Counted from the first letter of the stretch, positions 27,297-40,404 are shown. The stretch: DNA of 64,000 nucleotides from Chrysomallon squamiferum (GCA_012295275.1 CM022671.1:29084750-29148749), one strand, 5' to 3'. Program-made: numbers and translations. Notes: a model not told the origin generated them from the letters alone.

Positions 27297-27526
27297 ATGG
27301 CAAGTGGATGTCGAATTTTGTGCAAGTCTTCTTCGAGGTTTCTTTGCGCTCGTGCAAAAAGTATGATTATAATTACGTTTAACATAGACATCATAAATGT
27401 ATCAGAAAATAATTTAGAAAGAAATAGCCAGATAAAGTTACTTCTGCACTTTGACTCTTTAAAGATGCGTAATCATATTGAAAGTACCCTATCAGTATCA
27501 CATTTCTTAATGACATTTAATACTGT

Positions 27527-27576
<50 letters not shown>

Positions 27577-27609
27577 TCAGAGAGGTTTGAAACTTGTAAT
27601 TCCATTTAA

Positions 27610-27644
<35 letters not shown>

Positions 27645-30457
27645 GAGAAAGAAGAAAAAACTGAATTATATAAATATGTATTGTAAATTATTAGATTTTT
27701 TTTTTTTTGGTGTGATTAGTATCTCTTTATCTCAACCTTTTTAAATAACTGCATATAACACGAACAGTATGAATTGTAATTAAGCATTTACAAAAAAAAA
27801 TGAACTGCCTTGATTTCAGATATCCGATTAAATCATAGATGTTTTAGTGGACTGAATGAACTTCCAGAAACCCATCAGCTTCTTCAGAAAACATGTCATG
27901 ATTTTGCAGATAATGAACTGGTGCCCATTGCTGGACAAATTGACAAAAATCACACATTTCCAAAAGATCAGGTTAAAAATATTATCAGTGTTAATAAAGT
28001 CAAATGACCTAAATAAACTGGATACTCATTTGCATACTACCAAATTCTGCTATATTCCTCTTACTGCCTCTCTCCCTATCTAACCCTCTGTGTGTCTTTG
28101 TTTTTTATTTTTTTATTTTAAATATTTACCATATTTGATTAATATTAAGAAATAAAATTGTGTTTGCAGATAAAGAAAATGGGTGAGCTTGGTTTGATGG
28201 GTATGAATGTGTCGGAGCAAGAAGGAGGTTCAGGTCTGGACTATTTGGCGTATGCAATAGCCATGGAGGAAATAAGTCGAGGCTGTGCATCTACTGGCGT
28301 CATCATGAGTGCACACAATGTAAATATTTTCATTATAATTTCTTTTTAATCATATCTAACCACAGAACACAAAGCAGTCCCTCTACAGGAAAGTAACAGT
28401 AGCTAAGTGAGAGATTTCTGTGTAGTTCCTGTCTTGTAGTATTAAAGTCTAATAGCTGTTAACTGTTAATATGCAAAACAATCACACATCAGATTATTGG
28501 CTTATATTTCATTATGTTATATATTTAACATTTTTGGTTTAACAACTACAAAATATTTTTGTGTGCATATATGTTTATAGACATATCTTTGAGAAAATGT
28601 CTATGGTTTGCTCTTTCTCTCTCTCTCATTCTATCTCTCTTCCCTTACCTCTCTCTCTCTCCTTCTCACCCTCTTTGCTCTGTTTACAATTCAGTTTCTT
28701 ATGAAAAAGGCTAAGCTCAATCCAAATTTCTGTTGACAGTCTCTCTATCTTGGTCCTATTAAAACATATGGAACAGATGAACAAAAAGAGAAATTTCTGA
28801 AGCCATATCTAACTGGTGAAAAAATTGGTTGTTTTGCTCTAAGTGAACCAGGTATGGTTACATTTTCTTTTTTTTCTGATAAAGGAAAAGTACACGAATG
28901 ATAAAAATAACTGATTTAAAATTAATTGCTTAATATTTCTGCTTTAATTAAAATAGAATTGAGTTATTACCAATTATGCATTATTCACTAATGCATTAAT
29001 TTAATCTTTTTTTTTTTTTTAAATAGTATGAATTATCCAGTCAGAATTACATTTTATATAGTTTCATATTTTGACAAGCCTTTAATGCGGAGTTTAATTG
29101 CTTTTAAATAAATCATACTAATAACATATTCATAGATATGATTTCATTAAATTAAAGTTATGTATTTTCAATATTCAGCTAGAAACCTTTGGATATTTAC
29201 ATAATAAAATATATTTTCAAATACATTGCCCATTATAAAAAGAAAATAACATTATTTTCTTTCTTTTTCTCGCTTTCTCTTTTTCTTTTTATCCTTTACA
29301 TATACATGCAACTAACGCAAATGTCAAATTACATAGGCATTTAACATATATGACAGCATAACTCTGACAGCTACATTTCCAATGGTTTTGAGGAAAATAA
29401 CATTGAAGGTCATAATAGGGCTGGGGTCACTGCACATTACAGATACAATAGTTCAGCATCATATTATTCTTTTTCTCAAAATTGTTAGTTATACACAATG
29501 TACTTTACCACAGCAGTATATTTTGTGCAAAAATGCTTATCTTTGTGTGTGTATGAGTTCATGCACATGTCCCCCATTTGTGTGTATGTTTAATTTTGTG
29601 TATATTATTGTTTTAAACATGAACCCAGTGTGTAAAAAGAATTAATTAAAATTTCAGGTAATGGCAGTGATGCAGGAGCTGCTTCTACAACAGCCAAACT
29701 TGATGGTCACACCTGGGTTCTGAATGGAACAAAATCATGGATAACCAATGGCTATGAAGCAGATGCTACTGTGGTTGGCATATCGTTTAATTTTTTAATA
29801 TTTAAAAAATAAATTAAAATTAATTATATATATATAATTATTATTATTATAGTAAAATATTAATTAAATTTTTATTTATTTATTTATTTATTGTTTTTTT
29901 TTTATTAATAATAATTATTGTTATGTAAATTTTTGATTATTATTATTATTATTTTCAGTTATTGATAATATTTTAATTTAAAAAAATATATATTCTTTTT
30001 GTTATAAATTGACAGTCTAATTAGTATGATTCAACGATATTAAAATCCTAATTTCATCTCTTTAAATTAGCTCTTTATTTAAAATATGTAACAGAAAAGA
30101 TATAAAGATAAATCACCTAAGAAATCTTTCATAAATCCAGTGTAATGTAATTTTTTTTTTTAATATTTAATTTTTATATCTCAGGTATTTGCTACTACAG
30201 ATAAAAGTAAAAAGCACAAGGTAAGCCATTTAGTATGTTTTTGCATACAGCTATATCTCTGTGTAATATCTGATCTTTATTAGAAAAAGAAATTGTTTCA
30301 AAAATAAAGAAAAACCAAAATGATTTCTCTTGCCTGATTTTTTAATATTTATTTTATTTTATTTTATTTTATTTTATTTTATTTTATTTTATATATTATT
30401 ATTTTTATTTATTTATTTTATTTATTTATTCATTTATTTATTTATTTGTTTGTTTGT

Positions 30458-30516
<59 letters not shown>

Positions 30517-31940
30517 TTTTGTGCATGAAACATTATTTTTTAAACAGTACTCTCTGCCACAGTATTGTTTTCATTCTGTCATAATTTCCATCAATTGTTC
30601 AATTAAATATAATGATTTTTTTAGGGTATTAGTGCCTTTTTAGTGCCTAAACCAACTCCTGGGTTGTCACTTGGAAAAAAGGAAGACAAACTTGGCATCA
30701 GGGGGTCTTCTACCTGTAATCTTATATTTGAAGACTGCAGAATTCCAGCAGAAAACCTTTTAGGAGAGCCAGGCTTTGGATTCAAGATTGCCATGGTAGC
30801 ATGCTTTCTCCACTTAGCATCTGTTTATACATAGTAGTAATATCAAGCTAATTTTAAGCATGGTTATTAATTTATTTGTTTTTAAAATGTAGACAGAATT
30901 AGGTTTTAATATTTTTCAGTCTGGATGTAATAATTTCTTTGATTTTTTTCTGACTGATTATAAATCTAAATCAGTGCATTTTATATTTTGATTAAAAAGA
31001 AGTATTTAGTTAATAAGGATTTGTTTTCTTTTTAATTTTAAATGGTTAAACTGTATTAGAGATGTTTCTTACATATATATATATATATATGTATGTATAT
31101 TATATATGCACTTAAGACCTTCTGGCTCCAACCCCTCAATATATATATCATACCTGTGCGCACACACATACACACAAATACAGACATGCAACATAGACTT
31201 GTATTTTATATAACAAAAAATAATAACACAGCTGCAGTAAAAATAGTAATAACCATATCCCTAATGGTAGTATAATTTGTATATTTTTCTTATATATGTT
31301 TGCTATTTATGGAATAATGTTGTTTTTTTTTGTTGTTTTTTATAGAAAACTTTGGATGATGGTAGAATTGGGATTGCAGGACAAGCTTTAGGAATAGCAC
31401 AGGTATGTTAATTATGTTAATTAAAGCTGATAAGTTACATGTAATATTAAAATTTTATTTATGATATAAAATTAAAACTTGGTATATAAAACAAGTATTA
31501 AGAATATTTTAACGTTCAGGGATTAGCAACTTATGACCTTCATTAGTATTTAATATCTTTATTCTTAATATGTTTAATACAGAAGGTTTTAGATACATGC
31601 CAATATTCTGTGTTCTTGATTTTTTATACTGAAAATGTAAGTACAGAGAAATATTTTTGCCATAAAAAAAAATGCTGGGCTTTATTCTACAAATGAGTAA
31701 TAAAATATTTATTTTTTTATTATTATTATTATTATTTTTATTTTATTATTATTTTTTTTAAATTATTATTTTTTTGTTTTTTTAGGCTGCCTTAGAGTGT
31801 GCTATTGAATATTCAAAAACAAGAATAGCATTTGGTTCTCCTATTGCCAAATTACAAGCTATTCAGGTAAGCTGATACTATTCACTGCATCTTTTCTAAT
31901 TATATAATATCTAGATATACCATATGTTATCTACAATGTG

Positions 31941-31993
<53 letters not shown>

Positions 31994-32819
31994 CATATTA
32001 TTATTCAAGTACAAACACATAAGTTCATTATATTTAAATTCCTTAATGATTTTAGATCTGTATTTCAGCTAAAAATAGCTGACATGGCTCTTAAACTTGA
32101 AAGTTCTCGACTTTTAACATGGAGGGCAGCAGTGCTGAAAGATGCAGGGAAGCCATTTACAAAGGTATTTTGTTTAAATTCTTCAAAGTGTTAATTGCAG
32201 CAGTATTAATAAAGCTATTATTGTCATCATACATTAATTTGTTTACTTTAAGTTTATAAACTTTATATTTGGTACAGATTTTGTGAACTTACCTAGGCTG
32301 TATGCAGTTCATATTTAGTTATATTGGTTTTCTGCATTTAGTCAAGATTTTAAATATTAGAATATTTAATTGTTATTGTTTTCAAAATGTTTATTGTTGT
32401 TCTTATTTCATACATATTACAGATTTAATATAAAATTAAAACCACTTTTGTTTTCAGGAAGCAGCCATGGCTAAATTAGCAGCATCTGAAACTGCTACTT
32501 TCGTTGCTCATCAGGTATATCAGATTTATTCATTTTTTAATTCCAGTTTCATTTAGATACTTATTTTCTAACAATTTTTTTGTTTATTGTTGCGGTTATA
32601 GTTTCTAACATTTGTTTTTGGCTGTTGTTGCTGCCTTATCCTTTGTTAATTATTTATGGTTATTTTTGATTATTTCAGTGTATCCAGGTTCTTGGTGGAA
32701 TGGGCTACGTGACAGACATGCCTGCAGAGCGACACTACAGAGATGCCAGGATAACAGAAATTTATGAAGGCACAAGTGAAATCCAGCGACTTGTCATTGC
32801 TGGAAATATTCTCAAATAA
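27297..32819 (+). CDS. ACADS: Short-chain specific acyl-CoA dehydrogenase, mitochondrial
   Basis: This flavoenzyme catalyses the first step of mitochondrial beta-oxidation on C4-C6 acyl-CoAs, passing electrons to ETF. Twelve exons join in frame: 27297-27360, 27820-27971, 28170-28319, 28740-28851, 29658-29773, 30185-30220, 30625-30795, 31346-31402, 31786-31866, 32069-32164, 32458-32514 and 32679-32819. The product is 410 residues (human is 412). The start [20 protein letters not shown] is basic and Ser/Arg-rich, as in a mitochondrial presequence. Diagnostic blocks are [76 protein letters not shown] and [14 protein letters not shown]. Glu394 in YEGT is the expected catalytic base. In-frame ATGs at 27219 and 27255 are less likely starts. 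The donor of exon 5 (GTTGGC) is weak. Confidence 0.97.
27531..27570. repeat. (AC)n microsatellite, ACADS intron 1
   Basis: A pure AC run about 170 bases downstream of the first ACADS exon, followed by an (AAT)n run at about 27613-27640. Confidence 0.95.
30343..30520. repeat. (TTTTA)n and (ATTT)n array, ACADS intron 6
   Basis: Pentamer TTTTA repeats are followed by ATTT tetramers with a few TTTG variants, filling the centre of the intron before the exon at 30625. Phe-Ile-Tyr-Leu reading frames here are artefacts. Confidence 0.93.
31938..31992. repeat. (GT)n microsatellite, ACADS intron 9
   Basis: A GT run with one GC interruption near its start, in the intron between the exons ending at 31866 and starting at 32069. 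Confidence 0.94.
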
Positions 32820-32842
32820 AGTACATTACATATTTAAAAAAT

Positions 32843-32848
32843 AATAAA
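32843..32848 (+). terminator. Candidate poly(A) signal of ACADS
   Basis: AATAAA lies 24 bases after the ACADS stop codon. It is the first such hexamer downstream. More distal hexamers exist, so longer 3' UTRs are possible. Confidence 0.5.
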
Positions 32849-34954
32849 CTGTTTGGTTTGGACAGCTCCTCGAGCTTTTATACTTTGATATATCATTGTC
32901 TTCAAAATATTTTTCTTTAAGCTGAATTTGGTAGACCCAATTATTTCAGGATTAATTCAATGCAATCTTATGGTATTTTTTATTGAATGGATGGATATAT
33001 TAATCAGAATGTTCTAGGTATACTTTATATTACAGATTTGTATTAATTGTTTATATTATAGATTTGTATTAATTGTTTCTTTTTAAATATATCAATATGG
33101 CATTTACAAATTCTACAAGTTGAAGCATTGTATATATTTTTTTAATTTTTTTTTTCAATATTTAGAATTTTATATTAAAGTATTTTTCAAAGCAGGTCTT
33201 TATAGTTAGAGTAATTGTTTCATTAGAGGAGACTACCCTTTTCTAATGATAAAGCATGACAGTAAAATCCAAAGACACCTTGTAAAAATGTAATCATCTA
33301 TCTCCATGAAAGAATGCATGTACTCTAGTGACAGTAGATTGATAAAATAAAGTGTAAATTATTTTCTAATCAAATACCAAAATTATTTTTACAAACAGAC
33401 TTAAATATGTTTACCTGTCTGTTTTATAACTCCATATATATAAATAGGATAAGTCACATATAAAATTTTTCTCTTTTTTTAATTTAACAATCATGTACTG
33501 TATCACGTCATTAATTTATCCATATACTTGTAATTATGAAACTGAAATTTGTACAAATTAAAATATGTTATATATGCTTTTGCTTTTTCATTTATTCTTT
33601 TTTATTTTCCTATTTTAAACAAATATTAACATGCTCAGACACAAAAAATATAATATGCAAACACAAAAAAAATTAATTCCTTTTAGGTGAAACAATGTTT
33701 TAAGAAATTAAATAATTTAATAAATATTGTTGGACTTTTCTGTTATATAAAAGGTTATTATTTTTTCAAAACAAACTATAATATTATATTTGTTAAACAA
33801 TTACTGCACCATTATAAATGGATAATTTTTTTTTCTTTAAAAAAATAAGTTTTATATTAATTTATTCCTTAAGTGTTCCAAACATTTTTTTTATTTTTAA
33901 GATGCTTAATAATTCAATTTCTTATGTCTTTAGAATATATATATCCCCAGCTTTAATCAAAACAAAGAAATATTTTATTTTAATAATAATTTTATTGCAA
34001 CATGTCTGGTGTATGGTGTCCACAAAATGAGAACAAAACATTTTAAAAACAATGAACTTTCATTCATAAAACAAACATACAAAAATCCACATTTACACTT
34101 TTGAGTAAACTTTCCATAAAGGATATTTTTTAAAGGGAAAACATGGTTATTAATTAACATAAGAAAACAAAAAACTTCCATATTTCTTACTGATACATAA
34201 TAACATCCACTTTTTTTATCCTGATTACAATATGACAAACATAAAAATAACATTTATAATTAATTCTGTTTAGTAACATTTATTTAAAACTTACCACTAT
34301 TTACAGTAATCCACATAACCTAATTAGTTTAATACAAATGTCTTTTATAATAATATCTCTTTCAGTAAAGGTTTCCATTTACTTAAAATTATAAACTAAC
34401 ATTACCTTAAATATTTTCTTTTGGAAAAAGACAAAAAATTTATTAATTTTTCTTTTCCCAGGTTTTTTGAAAATGAAATAAGTTTATGCCTGTACATAAA
34501 GAAAAGTAAGTTTTCATTTGAAGTATCAGACTAAATGAAAATGACTAGTGTTGCTGTATTTTATTAATCGTGATAATGTGTAAAATTCACAGTTACAAAA
34601 GCAGATTTAACTAAATTAAATGTAAATAAATGATATGTATGATGAAGAGATTCTGTATAAATTAAAAATTATCTGAATGAAATGAAGAAGAAAAATTGGC
34701 CAAAGTTCTTTATATAAAATGTAGTTTGTATTCTAAACTCGTATTTAGAAAGTATGTAAAATAATAAGTTAATCATTATTTTAAATTTATAAGTTTTCCT
34801 AAATGTAAATTATATATTTTCTAATTATTTAGTATTCTTTGGACAGACAGATTTTACTTTTACATTATAATAATCTCTGTTAAATATTTTAAAGGTTCCT
34901 TTAAAATTTATAAGTATTTAAATGATAATTACTGTTTTGTTTTTTTCTTCAACA

Positions 34955-34960
34955 TTTATT
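34955..34960 (-). terminator. Candidate poly(A) signal of TMX2
   Basis: TTTATT on the plus strand (AATAAA on the minus strand) lies about 190 bases after the TMX2 stop codon. Confidence 0.35.
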
Positions 34961-35153
34961 ATTTTTACAAAAAGAAAAAATCTTTGGGCAAACACATTTT
35001 ATCTCACATGAATGAGAACAAAAACTGGGCAAATATATTTCATAATATTAACATGTAATTAAATGGTAAAAAAAGTAAAACGGTATTAAAAATATTTTAA
35101 GTAACTAGATAAAGTTCTGACAAATTTGATTGCAAGAAGCTAATATATTTTCT

Positions 35154-35425
35154 TTACTGTTCTTTCTTCCTCTCTTTCCTCACTGGTAGGGGATTCTGCT
35201 TGCATTTGTTATACACTTCATTCAACTCAAAATCTCTGATGACATTATCCTGAAATGTAGAAACATATTTAAACATTTAGGTTATAATTTTCCAATGTTT
35301 TCTGTTAGTGAGTAATCAATTACTAGACAGGTAACAGAATGAAATCATATCTAATTTGTTATTGCCAGAAATAACAATGTGTGAGATATATATATATATA
35401 TATACATTAGAGAGAGTGTATGAGA

Positions 35426-35500
<75 letters not shown>

Positions 35501-38500
35501 ATATAGATTTGTAAAACAATACAGTAACCTCATAATGTAGGCTTAATTATGCTTCAAACAGTGACAGATATTTTGTATAAAAATAATATCGGTACATAAT
35601 TACTGCTGCTATAAATTTAGAGAAAATAATCATATTCAACAACAGTATCTGTTGGTTTGTTAAAAAAGTCAATAGTTAATATAACAGACCAACGTCACTG
35701 CACCAGAGTAAAAACCATTAATGGAAATTATTATCACAAACTATGACAAGAATGTACAAAAGTACCTTTGTAAAAGCATATTTTAATGTTGTCCTTTTGG
35801 TTATCATAGGTCTTCTTATTTTCTCCTTCCCATCTTCAAACAGTATCAAAGTAGGCAATTGTTTTGACCAAGAGCTTGTGTTTATATTATATCTGAAGCA
35901 AAAATGAAGAAATCAATGTTCCCTTAATGAAACCGCCAGAGATTGTATTTTAAAAAGAAACCCTTTCCCCATTCAATGACTTCCATGTATATGTCTGGAC
36001 AAGTTGGAGCATCTCTTGCATCCAGAAGACAACAATGATCATAAAAGTGATAAAAAACACATCTTAGGATTAATATGTATCAGTTTTGTCACTGGATCAA
36101 GGAGATAAGGTATATGTAAACGAGTTGTTAAAAGAAATATCAAAATCAAAAAGTATTTGTATCTCTCCACCATTGTTGGCTGAAGCTCAATATTTGGCTA
36201 TGTGACTTATGACTTGGTTCAGTGTGATGGGTCACATTTTAGTAACATACTCACTTTTCAGCTACTTTGGGATATTTTGTTATATCTATTTTTCCAAATT
36301 TTAAATTGTCAAGACGATACCTACAAAAATAAAACAATTTATTAATAATTAAATGTTTAAATATACCAATTAATATATTAAACTGTGAAAATGCTATATT
36401 AAAATAATGTTATACTGAGTCTTTTATCTAAATTTAAATTATTGCTTTTTGGGGGATTGTACTTAAATCTTTTTGTCATGTTGCATAGCTTGTATATTAC
36501 TTTATATAAAATATTTTATAATCTTAGTATTTTTGGATAGATGCAATAAATAAATAAATAATGTTAATACTATTTCAGGAAAGGCCTTCAAATTCAAACA
36601 TTTTAAAATTCTAAATTATTTTTATGTCATGAATGAATAAGCAGATAATATTAAAAACATATTTATAATTACCCTGCCGATAATTCTGAAAATACTGATG
36701 CAAAACTGACACAAGGTGGTGACCATGCTGCATAAAATGTGATAACCCAACGAATCCTTTTATCCCGTTCCAACTCTTCCTGCAAATTCATGAAATTCAT
36801 TGCATTAGAATTTCCAATAACAAAATAATCAGTGATTTCTTTATCTGTAACTGTTTCATTAACATTATACAAATGTTGCATTTTATTTCGAAATGATATT
36901 CATGTTAAAATCTAGAAGAAACAAATAGTTATGACTGATACAAATACCAGATTTAAAATGTATGACAATAATTCTGCTGATCATTTTACACCTGTCTCAA
37001 GTATTCATCCTTTACTAATAATAAAGTATGAAAAACAAGTATAAGCCTGCAATGAAGTATGAAAACCATAATTTTCACTACCATGAAATATAATTTTACA
37101 AAAAAAAAAAAAAAAGGTAATATAACTGAAAAATTAATAAAAGATTTGCTCCCTGATTTACTCGATAATGACAAACATATCTAAATATCTATGAGGTATA
37201 TTTTATTTTTTATTTTTTTTAAATAACAAAACATTGTTGTGACCTACATTTTAATTAAAACTTACATCCAGATTTGGTCCTCGGAAATATGTGACATACT
37301 CAGGACCTTGGTAACATGGCTCTGGTACAAATATGAATTGCACTGAAAAGTTAAACATGTCAAATCAAAAACACACACAATCATCACCATATAACATTAT
37401 TTTGTTGCCAGGTATTTGTGCCTGAGTATTGTTTTGTTTTTTTTGTAGTGAAAATATAGAACTATGCAAAAAATTGATAGAGAGTTAAAAATAGCATTAA
37501 CTTTACAGTTTAACATTTCTTTCATAATCGACTTCCATTTTCTTTTTCTTAATTTACTCCTTGAATTTATTTAGGTTTCTGATGTAAAACATATATACAC
37601 TCACATATTAATATAACAATTGGTGTCTGACTGTTAGAAGTCTATATAAATATAGGTGTAGGTGAATAAATGTACAACACAAACTAACGTGGTAAATTAA
37701 AAACTACTTACTTAAACAAAGCAGTGGATAGATCAAGCCAAGTGTAAAGTTGTGTTTAAAGAATAAAAATCCATTCAGAACTTTTGCAAACATGCAAGTT
37801 GTAGTTACATAGGAGGCAAATGTTGCTAAAAAGAAAAGAAGGAAAAAAGAATTATCTGCAGGGTAATTATATATATATATATAAGAATGAAAAATAAAAG
37901 ACTAAAGTATTTACTAAAGAATTTGTTTTTGTTTTGTTTTATTTTAAAGAAAGAAATGAATGGTCAACAATTTTCTACTGTTTGGATTAAAAAGAAAATG
38001 TATCTTTGTTGTGTTCTAATAAATACTAATAAATACAAATAATGGATGGAATATATTGAACATAATGGTTCCTTCAGTTATTCTATTAAATTATTTTTCA
38101 GTAAGATTTATAAACATTGATTTGTTATTATTAATTCTTTTTTATTTAATAATTACAGCTTGTCTTTAAGTAGACAAACTATTTAAAAGTTTGTATTTGA
38201 AATGTATAAAAATAAATGTTAACATTTAATGACAGAGGTAGTTATGCTGTGACAATTTCAAGGTTTAAAACAAATATTTATTACTTTGTTTTCTGTTTTT
38301 CAACACAATGACACATCCTAAAAATGTCAGGTATTCCCATTCTTTCTGAAAATAAAAATAAAAATATTAATCATTTGATAGTACATTGCAGCCATGTTAA
38401 CTCAGAAAACTTTGAAAAGGCATCATATTCATAAAATATTTAATATTTAACTGTGATTTTAATACTTGTTTTACTTTTATTTGTACATATTCTAAGAATG

Positions 38501-39046
38501 TTTTAAATAAATAAATAAATAATAATGTAAAAAAAAAAGGTTTGCACTGTACTTCTTATTTTATTATTTGGCAACCCAGGAAAAAAAATTAAAATATTAA
38601 TATTAACAGAGCTTACTAACTGTTTTTATACCAATATTTTTAAATTATGCTTCTAAATTCTAATTTCATCTAATTATCTTGTAAGTTATTGTTGTTAGTT
38701 CATATTTTGAAAGCTTAATTAAAGACGCTACTAATATATCATTTCACACTTTGTTTTCTACATGGAATAAGAAATATTACTGATTTAAATCTTGTCTGGA
38801 CATCATTAGACTAGCTAACAAATTAATCAATTTAATGAAATTTGAAGTCCACCTTGAAAATCTTAGACTCGAAGATTCATACTAAGATTAAAAACTTACA
38901 AGATCCAATTCACAGTCATGGAATAAAACATCACAAGCAAATGGTAACTTTTTTAAAATAAAAAATAAGAGAGATAGAAAAATACTGCAGATGTAATATG
39001 GAATTAGAATGCTCGCCAGTGCTTTCTTAATTGTTTTCATGTCCAT
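35154..39046 (-). CDS. TMX2: Thioredoxin-related transmembrane protein 2
   Basis: An ER membrane protein of the PDI family, linked in mammals to ER-mitochondria contacts and redox sensing. Eight exons join in frame: 39046-38900, 38345-38285, 37825-37712, 37342-37266, 36779-36673, 36320-36255, 35892-35766 and 35249-35154. They give 264 residues (human 296). A hydrophobic segment at about 14-35 ([19 protein letters not shown]) is followed by [21 protein letters not shown], further membrane segments ([11 protein letters not shown]) and [12 protein letters not shown]. The lumenal thioredoxin fold starts near [19 protein letters not shown]. The redox motif is W-S-P-P-C (residues 152-156), so the first Cys of CxxC is missing, as in human TMX2 (SNDC). 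[15 protein letters not shown] is the cis-Pro region. The C-terminal KKEQ fits a KKxx ER-retrieval signal. Confidence 0.95.
35425..35497. repeat. (GA)n microsatellite, TMX2 intron
   Basis: A GA run of about 70 bases in the last TMX2 intron, preceded by a short (TA)n run at about 35391-35404. Confidence 0.95.
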
Positions 39047-39891
39047 GTTGGCTGTAAATTCCGGAAGTAGATGCGCACACTCGGGATGAAAATAAATAAA
39101 CAAACCATAGGCAAATCTAAAAGTCAAATTCGGACATCGTTATGGGATAATTACACCAAAAGACGAAACAGAAAACTCGACAACGAAAGCAAATATATAT
39201 ATATAAAGTAATAAAATGCATAACACCGAGCATATATATATTACTGACCATATATGTATATAATACTGACGGAACAGAAAACTCAGCAATAAAAGCAAAT
39301 ATATATATATATTTAAAATATATATAATACCGAACATGTATATAATACTGACCATATAGTTCTGAACATCGTCGATTAAATATTAACGGAGCGGACCGCA
39401 GCAGTGGATTACACCCATGTCAATCATGCCATAGAACTGTAGTTTAAACATATTCTTGTAGCATTAACTAAAAATACCTATGTTTACGTCTTAAAAACCA
39501 GCATCTTAGTTAGGCCAAGATATTCATTTAAATGCGATCTGTAAAATGAGCGGTCATTAATGACCATTATTCAATTTATTGCATTAATACTTTATAGGGT
39601 TAAATTTCACAGCTCTACGTTATAATAATTATCATTTTGTTCACAACTTTCGTCTCTGCATTGTAATTTAGCCTTTAAGATATGAATTATTATTAGTAGT
39701 AGTAGTAGTAGTAGTAGTTTTGTTGCTGTTTGTAGGTGGTCGAGACTACATTTGAATATATTTATTAAATATCCGTAGAAGATATCCTTGCTCTAATTCG
39801 TGTTTTAATTCGCCTCTTAAGTCGAAGGAATGAATGCATATTGATATTTGTCGTGTCTTTGTTTGGAATATTTGCGTACAAATGTTGAAAT
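39047..39891. promoter_or_regulatory. Divergent intergenic region, TMX2 (-) and DPH4 (+)
   Basis: These 845 bases separate two start codons facing away from each other. The half next to TMX2 contains a tandem duplication with a 106-base period (39163-39360). The other half holds an (AGT)n run near 39694-39717 and no obvious TATA box. A shared or adjacent pair of promoters is inferred from the orientation. Confidence 0.5.
39163..39360. repeat. 106-bp tandem duplication upstream of TMX2
   Basis: The block starting ACGAAACAGAAAACTCGACA at 39163 recurs in diverged form at 39269 (ACGGAACAGAAAACTCAGCA). Each copy runs through GCAAATATATATATAT, a CCGAxCATxTATATA block and ACTGACCATATA. Confidence 0.85.
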
Positions 39892-40347
39892 ATGGAGGAT
39901 CTTTACGCCGTGTTAAACTGTACAGAAAAGGCTTCATTAAATGATTTAAGAAAATCGTATTTAGAATTATCAAGGAAATACCATCCAGATAAAGCGGAAC
40001 AAAATGAAGACCCTGACAAAATATCCACGAAGACTGAGTCTACTGCTATAGACGTCAGCACAAATAATTTTATTCGTTTACATCGAGCATGGAAAATATT
40101 AAGTGATACCGAACTAAGAAAAGAGTACGATGCCCGATGGAAACAGCGCTGTTTAGCCCAAGAATGGCCAGTTCATGATAATGTTCACATTGACGAATTT
40201 GACGATTCGCCTGAAGAAAACGGTTTTATTTATGAATGTAAATGTGGTGGCATTTATTTTTTGTCCCAAAGTGATACGGACTTTCATTTTGACATTGTAT
40301 GTTGTGATACATGTTCATTGAGTATACGTGTGCGATATGATAAATAA
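39892..40347 (+). CDS. DNAJC24: DPH4 / DnaJ homolog subfamily C member 24, intronless
   Basis: A J-domain co-chaperone with a CSL zinc-binding domain, acting in the first step of diphthamide synthesis on translation elongation factor 2. The 151-residue single open frame starts MEDLYAVLNCTEKASLNDLR. The J domain covers about 1-82 with His31-Pro32-Asp33 in SRKYHPDKA and a closing RLHRAWKILSDTELRKEYD. The CSL domain (about 93-151) has zinc ligands Cys116 and Cys118 in YECKCGGIYFL and Cys138 and Cys141 in CCDTCSLSIRV. Length matches the family (human 149). No intron interrupts the frame, unlike the surrounding genes. The stop codon overlaps an AATAAA hexamer. Confidence 0.95.
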   Translation: MEDLYAVLNCTEKASLNDLRKSYLELSRKYHPDKAEQNEDPDKISTKTESTAIDVSTNNFIRLHRAWKILSDTELRKEYDARWKQRCLAQEWPVHDNVHIDEFDDSPEENGFIYECKCGGIYFLSQSDTDFHFDIVCCDTCSLSIRVRYDK

Positions 40348-40348
40348 A
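40343..40348 (+). terminator. Candidate poly(A) signal overlapping the DPH4 stop codon
   Basis: AAATAAAC spans the end of the coding frame, so AATAAA includes the TAA stop. A (CT)n tract begins about 60 bases downstream. Confidence 0.35.
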
Positions 40349-40400
40349 CTGCTAATGTCTGTTATTCAAAGTCAAAAAGACAAGTTTCATATATCAAGTG

Positions 40401-40404
<4 letters not shown>

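Larger units (their letters stand above)
32820..35153. other. Convergent spacer between ACADS and TMX2 3' ends
   Basis: AT-rich sequence holding the two 3' UTRs. A plain direct repeat, ATTACAGATTTGTATTAATT, occurs twice near 33031-33076. A minus-strand AATAAA for TMX2 is at 34955-34960. No coding signal was found; short frames at 33818-34253 are AT-rich and show no family features. Confidence 0.65.
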
